Assembly: GCF_021310995.1 (NCBI RefSeq)
Contig: NZ_CP054151.1
Span: 310,001-374,000 of the forward strand
Source: Agrobacterium vaccinii
GTDB lineage: Bacteria; Pseudomonadota; Alphaproteobacteria; Rhizobiales; Rhizobiaceae
Direction of reading: 5' to 3'
Length of the DNA: 64,000 nucleotides
Below, one piece after another: positions 16,551 to 24,394 of this stretch; position 1 is the first letter of the stretch, and each line of letters opens with the position of its first letter. The translations under genes were made by a program, and so were the position numbers. Below the pieces are notes generated by a model. It made no database searches. It was not told where the DNA came from and was given only the letters and a program-made list of their open reading frames with translations.

Positions 16551-17369
16551 ATGACGACACATGAAAGCGCCATCGAACTGCGCTTTTCCCTGGCAAAGAC
16601 ACTCGCAGAAAAAGCTGGCGCAATGGCGCTGGATTATTTCAACCGACGCGAAACACTGGTGATAGAAACCAAGCGTGATCTTCACGACGTGGTTTCCATC
16701 GCTGACCGCAACGTCGAGACGCTTTTGCGCGAGCAGGTCGCCGAAGCGCTGCCGGAAGATGGGTTTTTAGGTGAAGAGTTCGGTTACACCGAAGGCCAAT
16801 CCGGCTTTACCTGGGTCGTGGACCCCATCGATGGCACGGCACCTTTCGTCAACGGCATGCCGACATGGTGCGTGTCCATCGCAGTTCTTTATGACGGCAT
16901 TCCTGTCGTCGGCGTTATCAAGGTGCCGTGCGAGGACGAACTCTATGCGTCGGCAGAAGGATTTGGCGCGACCCTTAACGGCAAGCAGCTTCGGCTCGAC
17001 CCCGCACGGACGATCCAGAATGCGCTGATGGGCATCGGCAGCAACAATTACGTTACGCCCGACCGGGTTGGTGCCATCATTGCCTCTCTGCTGTCCATCG
17101 GTGGAAACTTCATCCGCAACGGCTCCGGCGCGCTGATGCTGGCCTATGTCGCTGCCGGGCGTCTGGTTGGTTATTATGAGCCCCATATGCGCGCCTGGGA
17201 TTGCATGGCGGGGTTCTGCCTCGTTAAAGAAGCGGGTGGGCAGTACATGCCGTTTCCTTGCGACGGTGAAAACTTGATGCTTGGCAGCCCTGTCCTCGCC
17301 AGCAATCCAACCGCCTACGACGAGCTTTTCAATATTCACAAAGCTACGACAGCAAGCAATCGGTCATAG
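16551..17369 (+). CDS. Inositol-monophosphatase-family phosphatase
   Basis: The 272-residue enzyme has both family metal-binding motifs: EEFGYTEG with DPIDGTAPFVNG near residues 80-103, and WDCMAGFCLVKEAGG near residues 210-226. It should hydrolyse a phosphate monoester with magnesium in the cytosol. ATG 16551 is preferred over 16545 because AAAGGA is at proper distance; a TTG further up is unlikely. It starts 31 bp after the ATPase gene in the same operon. A phosphatase behind an importer suggests that the imported compound is phosphorylated. Alternatives are histidinol-phosphate or PAP phosphatase. Confidence 0.88.
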   Translation: MTTHESAIELRFSLAKTLAEKAGAMALDYFNRRETLVIETKRDLHDVVSIADRNVETLLREQVAEALPEDGFLGEEFGYTEGQSGFTWVVDPIDGTAPFVNGMPTWCVSIAVLYDGIPVVGVIKVPCEDELYASAEGFGATLNGKQLRLDPARTIQNALMGIGSNNYVTPDRVGAIIASLLSIGGNFIRNGSGALMLAYVAAGRLVGYYEPHMRAWDCMAGFCLVKEAGGQYMPFPCDGENLMLGSPVLASNPTAYDELFNIHKATTASNRS

Positions 17370-17398
17370 TCCAGACCCGTTCCGCTTTGAAAAGACAC

Positions 17399-17427
17399 CA
17401 CGGAACGAGCTTTTGTTCGGTCCGTGG
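17399..17427 (+). terminator. Hairpin terminating the importer operon
   Basis: A long stem with one mismatch and one wobble (CCACGGA at 17399-17405 pairing with TCCGTGG at 17421-17427, extended inward to a TTTT loop) lies 30 bp after the phosphatase stop. The T-tract after it is poor, so termination may be partial. Confidence 0.55.
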
Positions 17428-17467
17428 CTGTCCCTTACTCTTCCGCCAGCTCACGGCTGGTATTTAC

Positions 17468-17486
17468 GGTTAATTGCGCATTAACC
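17468..17486. promoter_or_regulatory. CtrA box upstream of the autotransporter
   Basis: GGTTAATTGCGCATTAACC contains TTAA-N7-TTAAC (17470-17485), an exact match to the CtrA full site, inside a 7-bp inverted repeat. It lies 65 bp before the autotransporter start, a normal place for a CtrA-controlled promoter. Confidence 0.7.
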
Positions 17487-17550
17487 ATGATCAAGTAGCT
17501 GTAGATGTCTGCCCGCGATGTAAGCGGGCGATCTCAGCATTGGTCACCGC

Positions 17551-20500
17551 ATGACACACCAGCTGCTTCCGGCCATGTACCGGCGTCTCGGCTTTTTTAC
17601 AGCACTGGTTTCGCTCGCCCTCATATCGCCGTCCCTAGCGCAATCTGTCTGGACCGGTAGCGCCAACAATATGTTCAGCGATGGAGCGAATTGGAGCCCG
17701 ACGCTGCCTGGCACCGCGGATGTGGCCGTTGTCGATACCGGGTCGCCGCAGGTCGATGACACCGCGACAATCGACAGGCTTGATGTCGGCGGCGGCAATG
17801 TCACGATCGCCAATACGGGCACGTTGACCGTTATCAATGGCAGCACCATCACCTCGGGAAGCATTGGCATCAACGCGGATGGCACGCTGAATTCAGATGT
17901 AAACCTCGATGGCGGCGGCCTTTTCATCGACGGGACACTCAACGGCAGACTGACGCTGAACAACGGCAATGTCGCGGTAAATGGAGCCCTGACGAGTGCC
18001 ACGGTTGAGGCGGGAACGACGCTTTCCAACAATGGTGCGGTCAACGACGTGTCGGTGTCGTCGCAAGGCACCTTCACCAACAACAGCGCGGCGACGCTGG
18101 ACACCTTAAACAATGCCGGAACCGCATCGAACGCCGGCACGATCGGCAATGTGACCAATACCGACGGAAGTTTCACCAACAATGTGGGTGGCACGGTCAC
18201 CGGAAAAACCATCGTATCAGGCGGCACAGTTACGAACAATTTCGTGGTGACTGACGCTGACGTGGCGGCAGCCGCCGCCTTCTATAACAATAATGGCGCA
18301 ACTGCCGGGAACATCAGGAATTCCGGCACCGTCGTCAACGCAGGCACCGTTGCCTCGCTCCAGAACGACGCCGGGAGTTTCACGAACAATACTGGCGGCT
18401 CGGTCACCGGGCTGACGACGGTTTCGGGCGGTACCGTGACTAACAATTTCATCGTCACCGATGCAGATGTTGCCTCCGCCGCCGCTTTCGTCAACAATGC
18501 GGGCGCGGCGGCTGGCAATGTCAAAAGCGCTGGTACGGTCACCAATTCAGGCACCATTTCCTCGGTCGAAAACGACAGCGGGACGCTGACCAATACCACC
18601 GGTGCGTCGATTGGTTCTGTGGTCAATGCAGGCAATGGTTCCAACGCCGGAACGATCGGCTCCCTGACCAACACGGCGGGGGATTTTACCAACAATGCAG
18701 GCGGCGAAATCGCGGGAAATACGATTTTGTCCGGCGGCAGGGTGACGAATAACTTCGTCGTCACAGCCGTGGATGTCGCCGCCGCTGCCGCCTTCGTCAA
18801 CAATGGTAGCGCCACTGCTGGCGCTGTCAAAAATTCAGGCACCACGTCCAATGCAGGCACGATCGCCTCGCTTCAGAACGACGATGGCCTTTTCACCAAC
18901 AATGCTGGCGGAACGGTCACCGGCGACACGCGGATCGCGGGCGGCGCGGTGGTCAACAACGCGGTACTCGCGGATGTAGACATCAGTACAGAGGGACGCT
19001 TCACCAATAACAGTGGCGCGACGGCAGGTGCTGTAACCAACTCAGGCAACGCGTCCAACGATGGGACCATCGCTTCCCTTGTCAACAATGATGGCGTCTT
19101 TTCCAATACCGGCACCATTAGCGGTGCGGTCACCGTTACCGGTGGTGAGTTGACCAATCAAGGAACGGTGGCAGGGACCATCTCCATTTTCGACGGCGGG
19201 TTGTTGTCTGGTACCGGTGTCGCCGGTGGGCTCACCGTCGGCAATGGCGGCATCCTGTCGCCCGGACCGGGCCTTCAAACGCTTGACTTCACTGGCAATG
19301 TCGTCTTTGACGCTGGCGCGATCTACCGGGTCGATATTGATGCGGCGGGTTTCTCCGACCGTTTGACTGCCACGGGCACTGTGAATCTTGGGAACAGCAC
19401 TCTCGATATCCGTGCGGCCAGCACGAGCTATGGCCTGACGACCGACTACACAATCGTCACCGCAGGGGCGGTGAATGGTCAATTCGGGAACGTCGTGAGC
19501 GACTTCGCCTTTCTGTCTCCCACGTTGACCTATGATCCGACGATCGTCTACCTGCATCTTGACCGGAACTCCGTGCGCTTTCAGGACGTCGCTCAGACCG
19601 TCAACGATCGCGTCACTGCGACGGCGGTTGAAAATCTTGGATCGAACAACACACTCTATCGCGCCGTTCTGCCACTCGATGTCAGCGCTGCCGCAAGCGC
19701 GTTTTCCCAACTCAATGGCGAAGTTCATGCCTCGTTTAAGAGCAACCTCCTCTGGGAAACCAAACTGACCCGCGAGGCGATCATCGACCAAATGAACGCC
19801 GCGCCGGGACGGGTCTCCGAACAAGCGGATGAGGCATCATTCTGGACGACGGGTGTGCTGGCACAAGACAACTTTGCAGGCGATGGCACCGCGCGGGGCA
19901 CCGGCGGCAGCAGCGCCGGAACGCTGATTGGTGGGGATGCACCCGTGTCTGACACCTGGCGCCTCGGTGGCGTCCTGGGATACAGCCACCTTTCGATGCA
20001 GCCGGACGCAAGTGCTGAATCCTACCATCTCGGCCTCTACGCGGCGGGTGATATTGGTCCGCTGGACCTTATCGGCGGCACGATCGTCACGAAAAACGAT
20101 ATCTCGACACGGCGCAACATCGCTTTTGGTGCATTCACCGATCAACTGTCTGGCAACTACGTGGGCACGACAGCGCAGATATTCGGCGATATCGCTTGGA
20201 CGTTCGAGATCGACGACCTCAGCATCCAGCCTTTCGCAAACCTCGCCTACGTCAACCTCGACACCAAAGGCTTCACGGAAGATGGCGGGGCAGCGGCGCT
20301 GACCGTATCGGGTGGTTCAAGCGATCTCTCCATCTCCACGCTTGGCATGCGCTGGACTGCCAATCTTCGCGGTGGCGATCTGCCCGTTGTCGCATCGGGA
20401 ATGCTGGGCTGGCGTCACGCCGCCGGTGATCTGGCGCCGATCTCCATTTCCAGCTTCGGTGGCAACGATCCGTTCATTCTGGAAGGCGTGACCATGCCAA

Positions 20501-20637
20501 GAGATGCCATGGTGATCAAAGCCGGTATCACCGCGGAGCTCTCAAAGGCCGCCCGTTTCAGCGTGACGTATGCGGGCGAGTTTGGCCGCGGCTTCAGCTC
20601 GAACGCCGCCTATGCCAATCTTTCCGTGAATTTCTAA
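17551..20637 (+). CDS. Autotransporter adhesin with tandem repeats (type Va secretion)
   Basis: The 1028-residue protein has a signal peptide ending in ISPSLAQ, a passenger beginning SVWTGSANNMFSDGANW and rich in TNN, GTV and NAG steps, and a C-terminal autotransporter barrel (about 755-1028) ending in NLSVNF with the terminal Phe required for barrel insertion. The passenger holds four 69-residue repeats plus 33-residue half units. No cysteines and no protease triad are seen, which fits an adhesin-like beta-solenoid. Start codon choice is uncertain: ATG 17551 and ATG 17575 both lack a good ribosome site. A CtrA box upstream suggests cell-cycle control. Confidence 0.9.
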   Translation: MTHQLLPAMYRRLGFFTALVSLALISPSLAQSVWTGSANNMFSDGANWSPTLPGTADVAVVDTGSPQVDDTATIDRLDVGGGNVTIANTGTLTVINGSTITSGSIGINADGTLNSDVNLDGGGLFIDGTLNGRLTLNNGNVAVNGALTSATVEAGTTLSNNGAVNDVSVSSQGTFTNNSAATLDTLNNAGTASNAGTIGNVTNTDGSFTNNVGGTVTGKTIVSGGTVTNNFVVTDADVAAAAAFYNNNGATAGNIRNSGTVVNAGTVASLQNDAGSFTNNTGGSVTGLTTVSGGTVTNNFIVTDADVASAAAFVNNAGAAAGNVKSAGTVTNSGTISSVENDSGTLTNTTGASIGSVVNAGNGSNAGTIGSLTNTAGDFTNNAGGEIAGNTILSGGRVTNNFVVTAVDVAAAAAFVNNGSATAGAVKNSGTTSNAGTIASLQNDDGLFTNNAGGTVTGDTRIAGGAVVNNAVLADVDISTEGRFTNNSGATAGAVTNSGNASNDGTIASLVNNDGVFSNTGTISGAVTVTGGELTNQGTVAGTISIFDGGLLSGTGVAGGLTVGNGGILSPGPGLQTLDFTGNVVFDAGAIYRVDIDAAGFSDRLTATGTVNLGNSTLDIRAASTSYGLTTDYTIVTAGAVNGQFGNVVSDFAFLSPTLTYDPTIVYLHLDRNSVRFQDVAQTVNDRVTATAVENLGSNNTLYRAVLPLDVSAAASAFSQLNGEVHASFKSNLLWETKLTREAIIDQMNAAPGRVSEQADEASFWTTGVLAQDNFAGDGTARGTGGSSAGTLIGGDAPVSDTWRLGGVLGYSHLSMQPDASAESYHLGLYAAGDIGPLDLIGGTIVTKNDISTRRNIAFGAFTDQLSGNYVGTTAQIFGDIAWTFEIDDLSIQPFANLAYVNLDTKGFTEDGGAAALTVSGGSSDLSISTLGMRWTANLRGGDLPVVASGMLGWRHAAGDLAPISISSFGGNDPFILEGVTMPRDAMVIKAGITAELSKAARFSVTYAGEFGRGFSSNAAYANLSVNF
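18073..19098 (+). repeat. Tandem repeats in the autotransporter passenger
   Basis: Units of 207 bp (69 residues) start at 18172, 18379, 18685 and 18892, each opening FTNNxGG and containing a VTNNFVVTDADVA-like core then NAGTIASLQND. Half units of 99 bp (33 residues) stand at 18073 and 18586. Units differ at many bases, so the array is old or under diversifying drift, yet its phase is exact. Confidence 0.85.
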
Positions 20638-20677
20638 GGACAGTTCGAATTGTAAAATATTCGCACGTGTTCAGGAA

Positions 20678-20812
20678 CTAATCCAAACGGCCTGCGTTAA
20701 TGCGCGGATGAAATTGCCGATAGGATTTGGCCAGCATATATGAAAGCACCAATCCTTCGCCCTCATGCACTCCCTCACGGTATTTGCAGCGTGTATATCC
20801 CACACGCGCCAT
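20678..20812 (-). CDS. Possible 44-residue small protein or gene remnant
   Basis: In the 289-bp gap between the autotransporter and the ABC gene, the minus strand encodes MARVGYTRCKYREGVHEGEG and further residues ending INAGRLD. The composition looks protein-like, but there is no strong ribosome site, third-position GC is lower than in neighbouring genes and I recognise no family. It may be a real small protein, a decayed gene end or chance. Confidence 0.3.
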   Translation of the reverse strand: MARVGYTRCKYREGVHEGEGLVLSYMLAKSYRQFHPRINAGRLD

Positions 20813-20871
20813 GATTGCCGCTGTGCGTCTTCATCCTCTGAAATAATCTACCACTAAGAAACAACAGCATC

Positions 20872-20910
20872 GACCTGATGATTTTATTCGCAGGTCGTTC
20901 GCATCAGGTC
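20872..20910. other. Inverted repeat in the leader of the BacA/SbmA-like ABC gene
   Basis: A perfect 9-bp inverted repeat GACCTGATG...CATCAGGTC with 21 bases between ends 16 bp before the ATG at 20927. It could be an operator or a leader hairpin close to the ribosome site GGAAAG. Confidence 0.45.
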
Positions 20911-20926
20911 CTCATCGGAAAGCAAC

Positions 20927-22807
20927 ATGGTTTCAGACAATGCAACGGTACCGGACGCTCAAAAACTAGATCCTACACTGACCGAAAAGGAAGTGGAGGA
21001 GGCCCGTCGCGCCTTTCTTCTCAGGCGCTTCTGGCAAAGCGCGCGCGGCTACTGGGGTGCCGGTGGTGACCGCTTTGCATGGATCGTCTGCATCGGCCTA
21101 CTGGTTCTGATCGGTATCAACGTCGCGTTCCAATACGGCATCAACGTCTGGAACCGTGGGTTGTTCGATGCCATCGAGCAGCGCCATGCATCCGATGTCT
21201 ATTACCTCGCATCGCTCTTTCCACCATTGGTGGCGGGCAGTGTTGGTCTTGTCACCGTACAGGTCTATGTCCGAATGCTCATCCAGCGACGCTGGCGCTC
21301 GTGGTTGACCAAATCGCTGATCGGACGTTGGTTGGCGAACGGACGTTACTATCAGCTGAACCTGATCGACGGAGATCATAAAAATCCGGAAGCGCGCATC
21401 TCGGAAGACATGCGCATTGCCACGGAATCGCCCGTCGATTTTACCGCCGGTGTGATCTCTGCCTTCGTTTCGGCATCGACGTTTATCGTCGTGCTCTGGA
21501 CAATCGGTGGCGCACTGACCCTGCCGATTGGTGACTCCGTCATCACCATTCCGGGCTTTCTCGTCATTGCCGCCGTCATCTATGCGGTGATCACTTCCAG
21601 CTCGATTGCAGTGATCGGGCGCAATTTCGTGCGTGTCTCCGAAGACAAAAACCAAGTCGAGGCGGAGTTTCGCTATACGCTGACCCGCGTGCGCGAGAAC
21701 GGTGAAAGCATCGCGCTGCTGGGCGGCGAGGAAGAAGAACGCAACGACCTCGACAAAACCTTTGCCAATGTGCGCCAGCAATGGCGGCTTCTTGCCAACC
21801 AGCATATGCGCACGACGCTGGTATCCCACAGTTCGATGCTGATCGCCCCGGTCGTTCCCGTCCTGCTATGCGCCCCAAAATTTCTGGCTGGCAGCATGTC
21901 CCTGGGCGAAGTGATGCAGGCGGCATCCGCCTTCACCATCGTTCAGGGCGCCTTCGGCTGGCTGGTTGATAATTACCCTCGACTTGCGGACTGGAATGCC
22001 TGCGCAAGACGCGTGGCTTCGCTGATGACATCGCTGGATGATCTGGAACGCGCCGAGCAAAGCGACGACATCGGCCGGATCAAGCGTGGCGATACGCAAG
22101 GGACGACGATGCTCAGCCTCAGCGACCTATCCGTTTCGCTTGGTGATGGCACCGCCGTGGTCAAGGAAACGCAGGTCGAGATCGAGCCAGGCGAAAGAGT
22201 TCTGGTTGCGGGAGAGTCCGGCTCGGGCAAGAGTACACTGGTGCGCGCCATCTCTGGTCTCTGGCCGTGGGGCGAAGGCAGCGTCAATTTCCATCCCGAC
22301 CACCGCCTGTTCATGCTGCCGCAACGGCCCTACATTCCATCCGGCACATTGCAACGCGCCGTCGCCTACCCTCGCCCGGCGGATAGTTGGTCGGTCGAAG
22401 ACATCAAGACCGCGCTCGAAAAGGTCGGCCTGGGTCAACTGGGTGAAAAGATCGAAGACGACGCGCCATGGGACCACACCCTATCGGGCGGCGAGAAGCA
22501 GCGTCTGGCCTTTGCGAGACTATTATTGCATGACCCCAATATCATCGTCCTTGATGAAGCGACATCGGCGCTCGATGAGAAGACGCAGGATCAGATGATG
22601 CAGATGCTGATCGATGAGTTGCCCGACGCTACGATCGTCAGCGTTGCGCACCGTGTGGAGCTGGAAGTCTTCCACACACGCAAGATCACGTTGGAAAGAC
22701 GCGAAGGCGGTGCGAAACTTGTGAGCGACGTTGGTTTGAAGCAGCACACCCCAAAGCGCAAGAAGCTGCTGCGGCTGATCAAGAAGCCACGCGCCAGGCC
22801 AACGTAA
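20927..22807 (+). CDS. BacA/SbmA-like ABC transporter with fused ATPase (YddA/BclA type)
   Basis: The 626-residue protein joins an SbmA/BacA-like membrane domain (about 30-350; WNRGLFDAIEQRHASDVYYL, WLTKSLIGRWLANGRYYQLN, NPEARISEDMR) to an ATPase with Walker A GESGSGKST, PQRPYIPSGTLQRAVAYP, signature LSGGEKQRLAFARLL and Walker B IIVLDEATSALDE. Relatives import or move peptides, B12 or very-long-chain fatty acids, and in rhizobia the BclA type is needed for tolerance of antimicrobial plant peptides. The start follows GGAAAG. It is followed by a strong terminator and appears monocistronic. The substrate is unknown. Confidence 0.92.
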   Translation: MVSDNATVPDAQKLDPTLTEKEVEEARRAFLLRRFWQSARGYWGAGGDRFAWIVCIGLLVLIGINVAFQYGINVWNRGLFDAIEQRHASDVYYLASLFPPLVAGSVGLVTVQVYVRMLIQRRWRSWLTKSLIGRWLANGRYYQLNLIDGDHKNPEARISEDMRIATESPVDFTAGVISAFVSASTFIVVLWTIGGALTLPIGDSVITIPGFLVIAAVIYAVITSSSIAVIGRNFVRVSEDKNQVEAEFRYTLTRVRENGESIALLGGEEEERNDLDKTFANVRQQWRLLANQHMRTTLVSHSSMLIAPVVPVLLCAPKFLAGSMSLGEVMQAASAFTIVQGAFGWLVDNYPRLADWNACARRVASLMTSLDDLERAEQSDDIGRIKRGDTQGTTMLSLSDLSVSLGDGTAVVKETQVEIEPGERVLVAGESGSGKSTLVRAISGLWPWGEGSVNFHPDHRLFMLPQRPYIPSGTLQRAVAYPRPADSWSVEDIKTALEKVGLGQLGEKIEDDAPWDHTLSGGEKQRLAFARLLLHDPNIIVLDEATSALDEKTQDQMMQMLIDELPDATIVSVAHRVELEVFHTRKITLERREGGAKLVSDVGLKQHTPKRKKLLRLIKKPRARPT

Positions 22808-22830
22808 GGCGTGGGTTTCTACTGAAATGC

Positions 22831-22865
22831 AAAAGGGGTTCGAGGCATGGCCACGAACCCCTTTT
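22831..22865. terminator. Bidirectional rho-independent terminator
   Basis: A perfect 12-bp stem AAAAGGGGTTCG/CGAACCCCTTTT with an 11-base loop separates the convergent ABC gene and outer membrane protein gene. T-runs are present on both strands. Confidence 0.92.
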
Positions 22866-22906
22866 CTTATTCTACCCGCCTCGAATGTCGAAAGCGGATT
22901 TGCGTA

Positions 22907-23620
22907 TCAGAACTGGCGTCTAAAGCCTGCTGTCACAGCATGGCTGCTGAAATCCGTGCTGGAGCTTGTGCCATCTACTGCGGTGAAGTTGAAGTTATCA
23001 GCAGCAGTGTAACGGTAGCCAATGTCGAACGTGGTGTTGCTGAACAGCGCGCTGTCTCTGAAGAACGAGATCGTATCGAGCTTGATGCCGACGCCCGCGT
23101 CGAGGTGGTATGCAAATTTGGTGTCGTCGTCATCCATGGCAATGCCAGTAACGCCCTGACGGTGCAATTCAAGGTTCATCGCGCCAACGCCACCACCGAG
23201 GTAAGGCGTGAAAGCCGTTGCCGTTTCGATGTCGAGATAACCGTTAACGTAGCCCTGGATTGCGCGGGCTTCACCGAAGGATGCGTTTCCGGCGTTCACG
23301 CCATTGACAGTGTGTTCGTTCACGTCCGCTGTGCCGTAACCGACTTCCAGTTCGAGACGTGGCGAGACAAAACCGTAGGAGCCGAAGCTGTAACCGGCGC
23401 GCAGCGCGCTGTAGAAACCAACGTCGTAATCAGTGCTGACGCCACCCGCAGTTGTGCCGAAGCCAGTGTCGTCCAGAAACGTCAGGCTGCTGAGCGTACC
23501 GAGATAAAAACCACCTGGATTGGATACGACCACTGGCTCAACTGGAGCAACGACATCGGCAGCATGAGCAGAAGATGCGAGCAGCCCCAAAAGGCCAGCA
23601 AGCTTAAGAGCGCGATTCAT
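22907..23620 (-). CDS. Outer membrane beta-barrel protein (Omp25/Omp31-like)
   Basis: The 237-residue protein has a signal peptide ending in ASSAHA, then ADVVAPVEPVVVSNPGGFYLGT and alternating beta-strands typical of small 8-stranded barrels, ending AVTAGFRRQF with the C-terminal Phe used by the barrel-assembly machinery. The start at 23620 gives the signal peptide directly; the longer frame upstream lacks one. Such porin-like proteins are major rhizobial surface proteins. Its promoter shares a 259-bp divergent region with the DUF3597 gene. No specific function can be given. Confidence 0.85.
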   Translation of the reverse strand: MNRALKLAGLLGLLASSAHAADVVAPVEPVVVSNPGGFYLGTLSSLTFLDDTGFGTTAGGVSTDYDVGFYSALRAGYSFGSYGFVSPRLELEVGYGTADVNEHTVNGVNAGNASFGEARAIQGYVNGYLDIETATAFTPYLGGGVGAMNLELHRQGVTGIAMDDDDTKFAYHLDAGVGIKLDTISFFRDSALFSNTTFDIGYRYTAADNFNFTAVDGTSSSTDFSSHAVTAGFRRQF

Positions 23621-23817
23621 AAGAAAACCTTTCAAGATCAGCCCCCGCCGATGATTCTGATTTGGACAGATTGAGGGCTTGCGGTCGAGGGATTTGGCGA
23701 GATCAGACCATGCCACGCATCAGAATATGTCCAAGCCGTTGCTGATAAGCAACTGAATGGTAGGCACTACATAAAGGAATACCACAGGCGTTCATGAGAG
23801 TTTTCTTAATCTCAATC

Positions 23818-23843
23818 GGAACGCAATCGACTCCGAGGCCGTT
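23818..23843 (+). promoter_or_regulatory. EcfG (general stress) promoter for the DUF3597 gene
   Basis: GGAAC (23818-23822), 17 bases, then CGTT (23840-23843) matches the EcfG/RpoE2 consensus exactly. The predicted start site would give a leader of about 30 bases before the ATG at 23880. Confidence 0.65.
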
Positions 23844-23861
23844 TGATGAAGGATATCAAAC
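23841..23861. other. Inverted repeat over the -10 region and leader of the DUF3597 gene
   Basis: GTTTGAT-N7-ATCAAAC lies between the EcfG -10 element and the GGAGG ribosome site. The spacing is wrong for an FNR/FixK box (which needs N4), so it is an unassigned operator or a leader hairpin. Confidence 0.4.
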
Positions 23862-23879
23862 TGAAGGAGGAAACGTAGA

Positions 23880-24344
23880 ATGAGCATTTTCAGTAAAATC
23901 AGAGACGCAATTTTCGGTGGACCGGCGCAAGCCTCTCCCGCATCACCCAGTGCGGCAGAGCCGACACCTGCCCCATCTTCCGTACCTGAACCAGCGGCAA
24001 CAACCGCTCCACCGGTCGGCGGCACTGGTCAAGCCGTGCCAAAAACCGCTGGCGCATCGGCACCTTCCACAAGTTCGGGGTCGCAGCCGGTAGACGTGGC
24101 AGCCCAACTGGACGCCGCCGTCAAGCGCAGCGGCCACAAGCTAGACTGGAAACACTCCATCGTTGATTTGATGAAGGCACTTGGAATGGATGCGAGCCTT
24201 GCAGAGCGCAAGGAACTTGCCGAGGAGCTCGGCTATACGAAAGAACTCAACGGTTCTGCTGAAATGAACACCTGGCTGCATAAGGCTTTGTTGAAAAAGC
24301 TGTCGGAGAATGGCGGCAAGGTTCCAAGTAACTTGCTGGACTAA
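23880..24344 (+). CDS. DUF3597 family protein
   Basis: The 154-residue protein starts MSIFSKIRDAIFGG, the usual DUF3597 opening, has a linker of about 50 residues rich in Pro, Ala and Ser, and a conserved C-terminal domain (about 75-154) with LDWKHSIVDLMKALGMDAS and AEMNTWLHKALLKKL. No enzyme motif is seen; the C-terminal domain is helical. Strong GGAGG ribosome site. An EcfG-type promoter upstream suggests membership of the general stress regulon. Biochemical function unknown. Confidence 0.85.
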   Translation: MSIFSKIRDAIFGGPAQASPASPSAAEPTPAPSSVPEPAATTAPPVGGTGQAVPKTAGASAPSTSSGSQPVDVAAQLDAAVKRSGHKLDWKHSIVDLMKALGMDASLAERKELAEELGYTKELNGSAEMNTWLHKALLKKLSENGGKVPSNLLD

Positions 24345-24362
24345 AGCCATCGGCTTCATGGG

Positions 24363-24390
24363 AAGGCGGCGATGTTGCCGCCTTTTTTTT
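24363..24390 (+). terminator. Rho-independent terminator after the DUF3597 gene
   Basis: A perfect 8-bp stem AAGGCGGC/GCCGCCTT with a 6-base loop runs into eight to ten T residues, 19 bp after the stop. Confidence 0.93.
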
Positions 24391-24394
24391 GCGT

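Noticed and set aside
19042..19824. 260-codon minus-strand open frame inside the autotransporter
   Set aside because: It is a shadow of the repeat-rich passenger gene, without ribosome site or domain.
22847..23674. 275-codon plus-strand open frame opposite the outer membrane protein
   Set aside because: The minus-strand product has a signal peptide and C-terminal Phe; the plus frame has none and crosses the terminator.
23841..23861. FNR/FixK box reading of the TTGAT...ATCAA repeat
   Set aside because: The arms are 7 bases apart; an FNR-type box needs 4.
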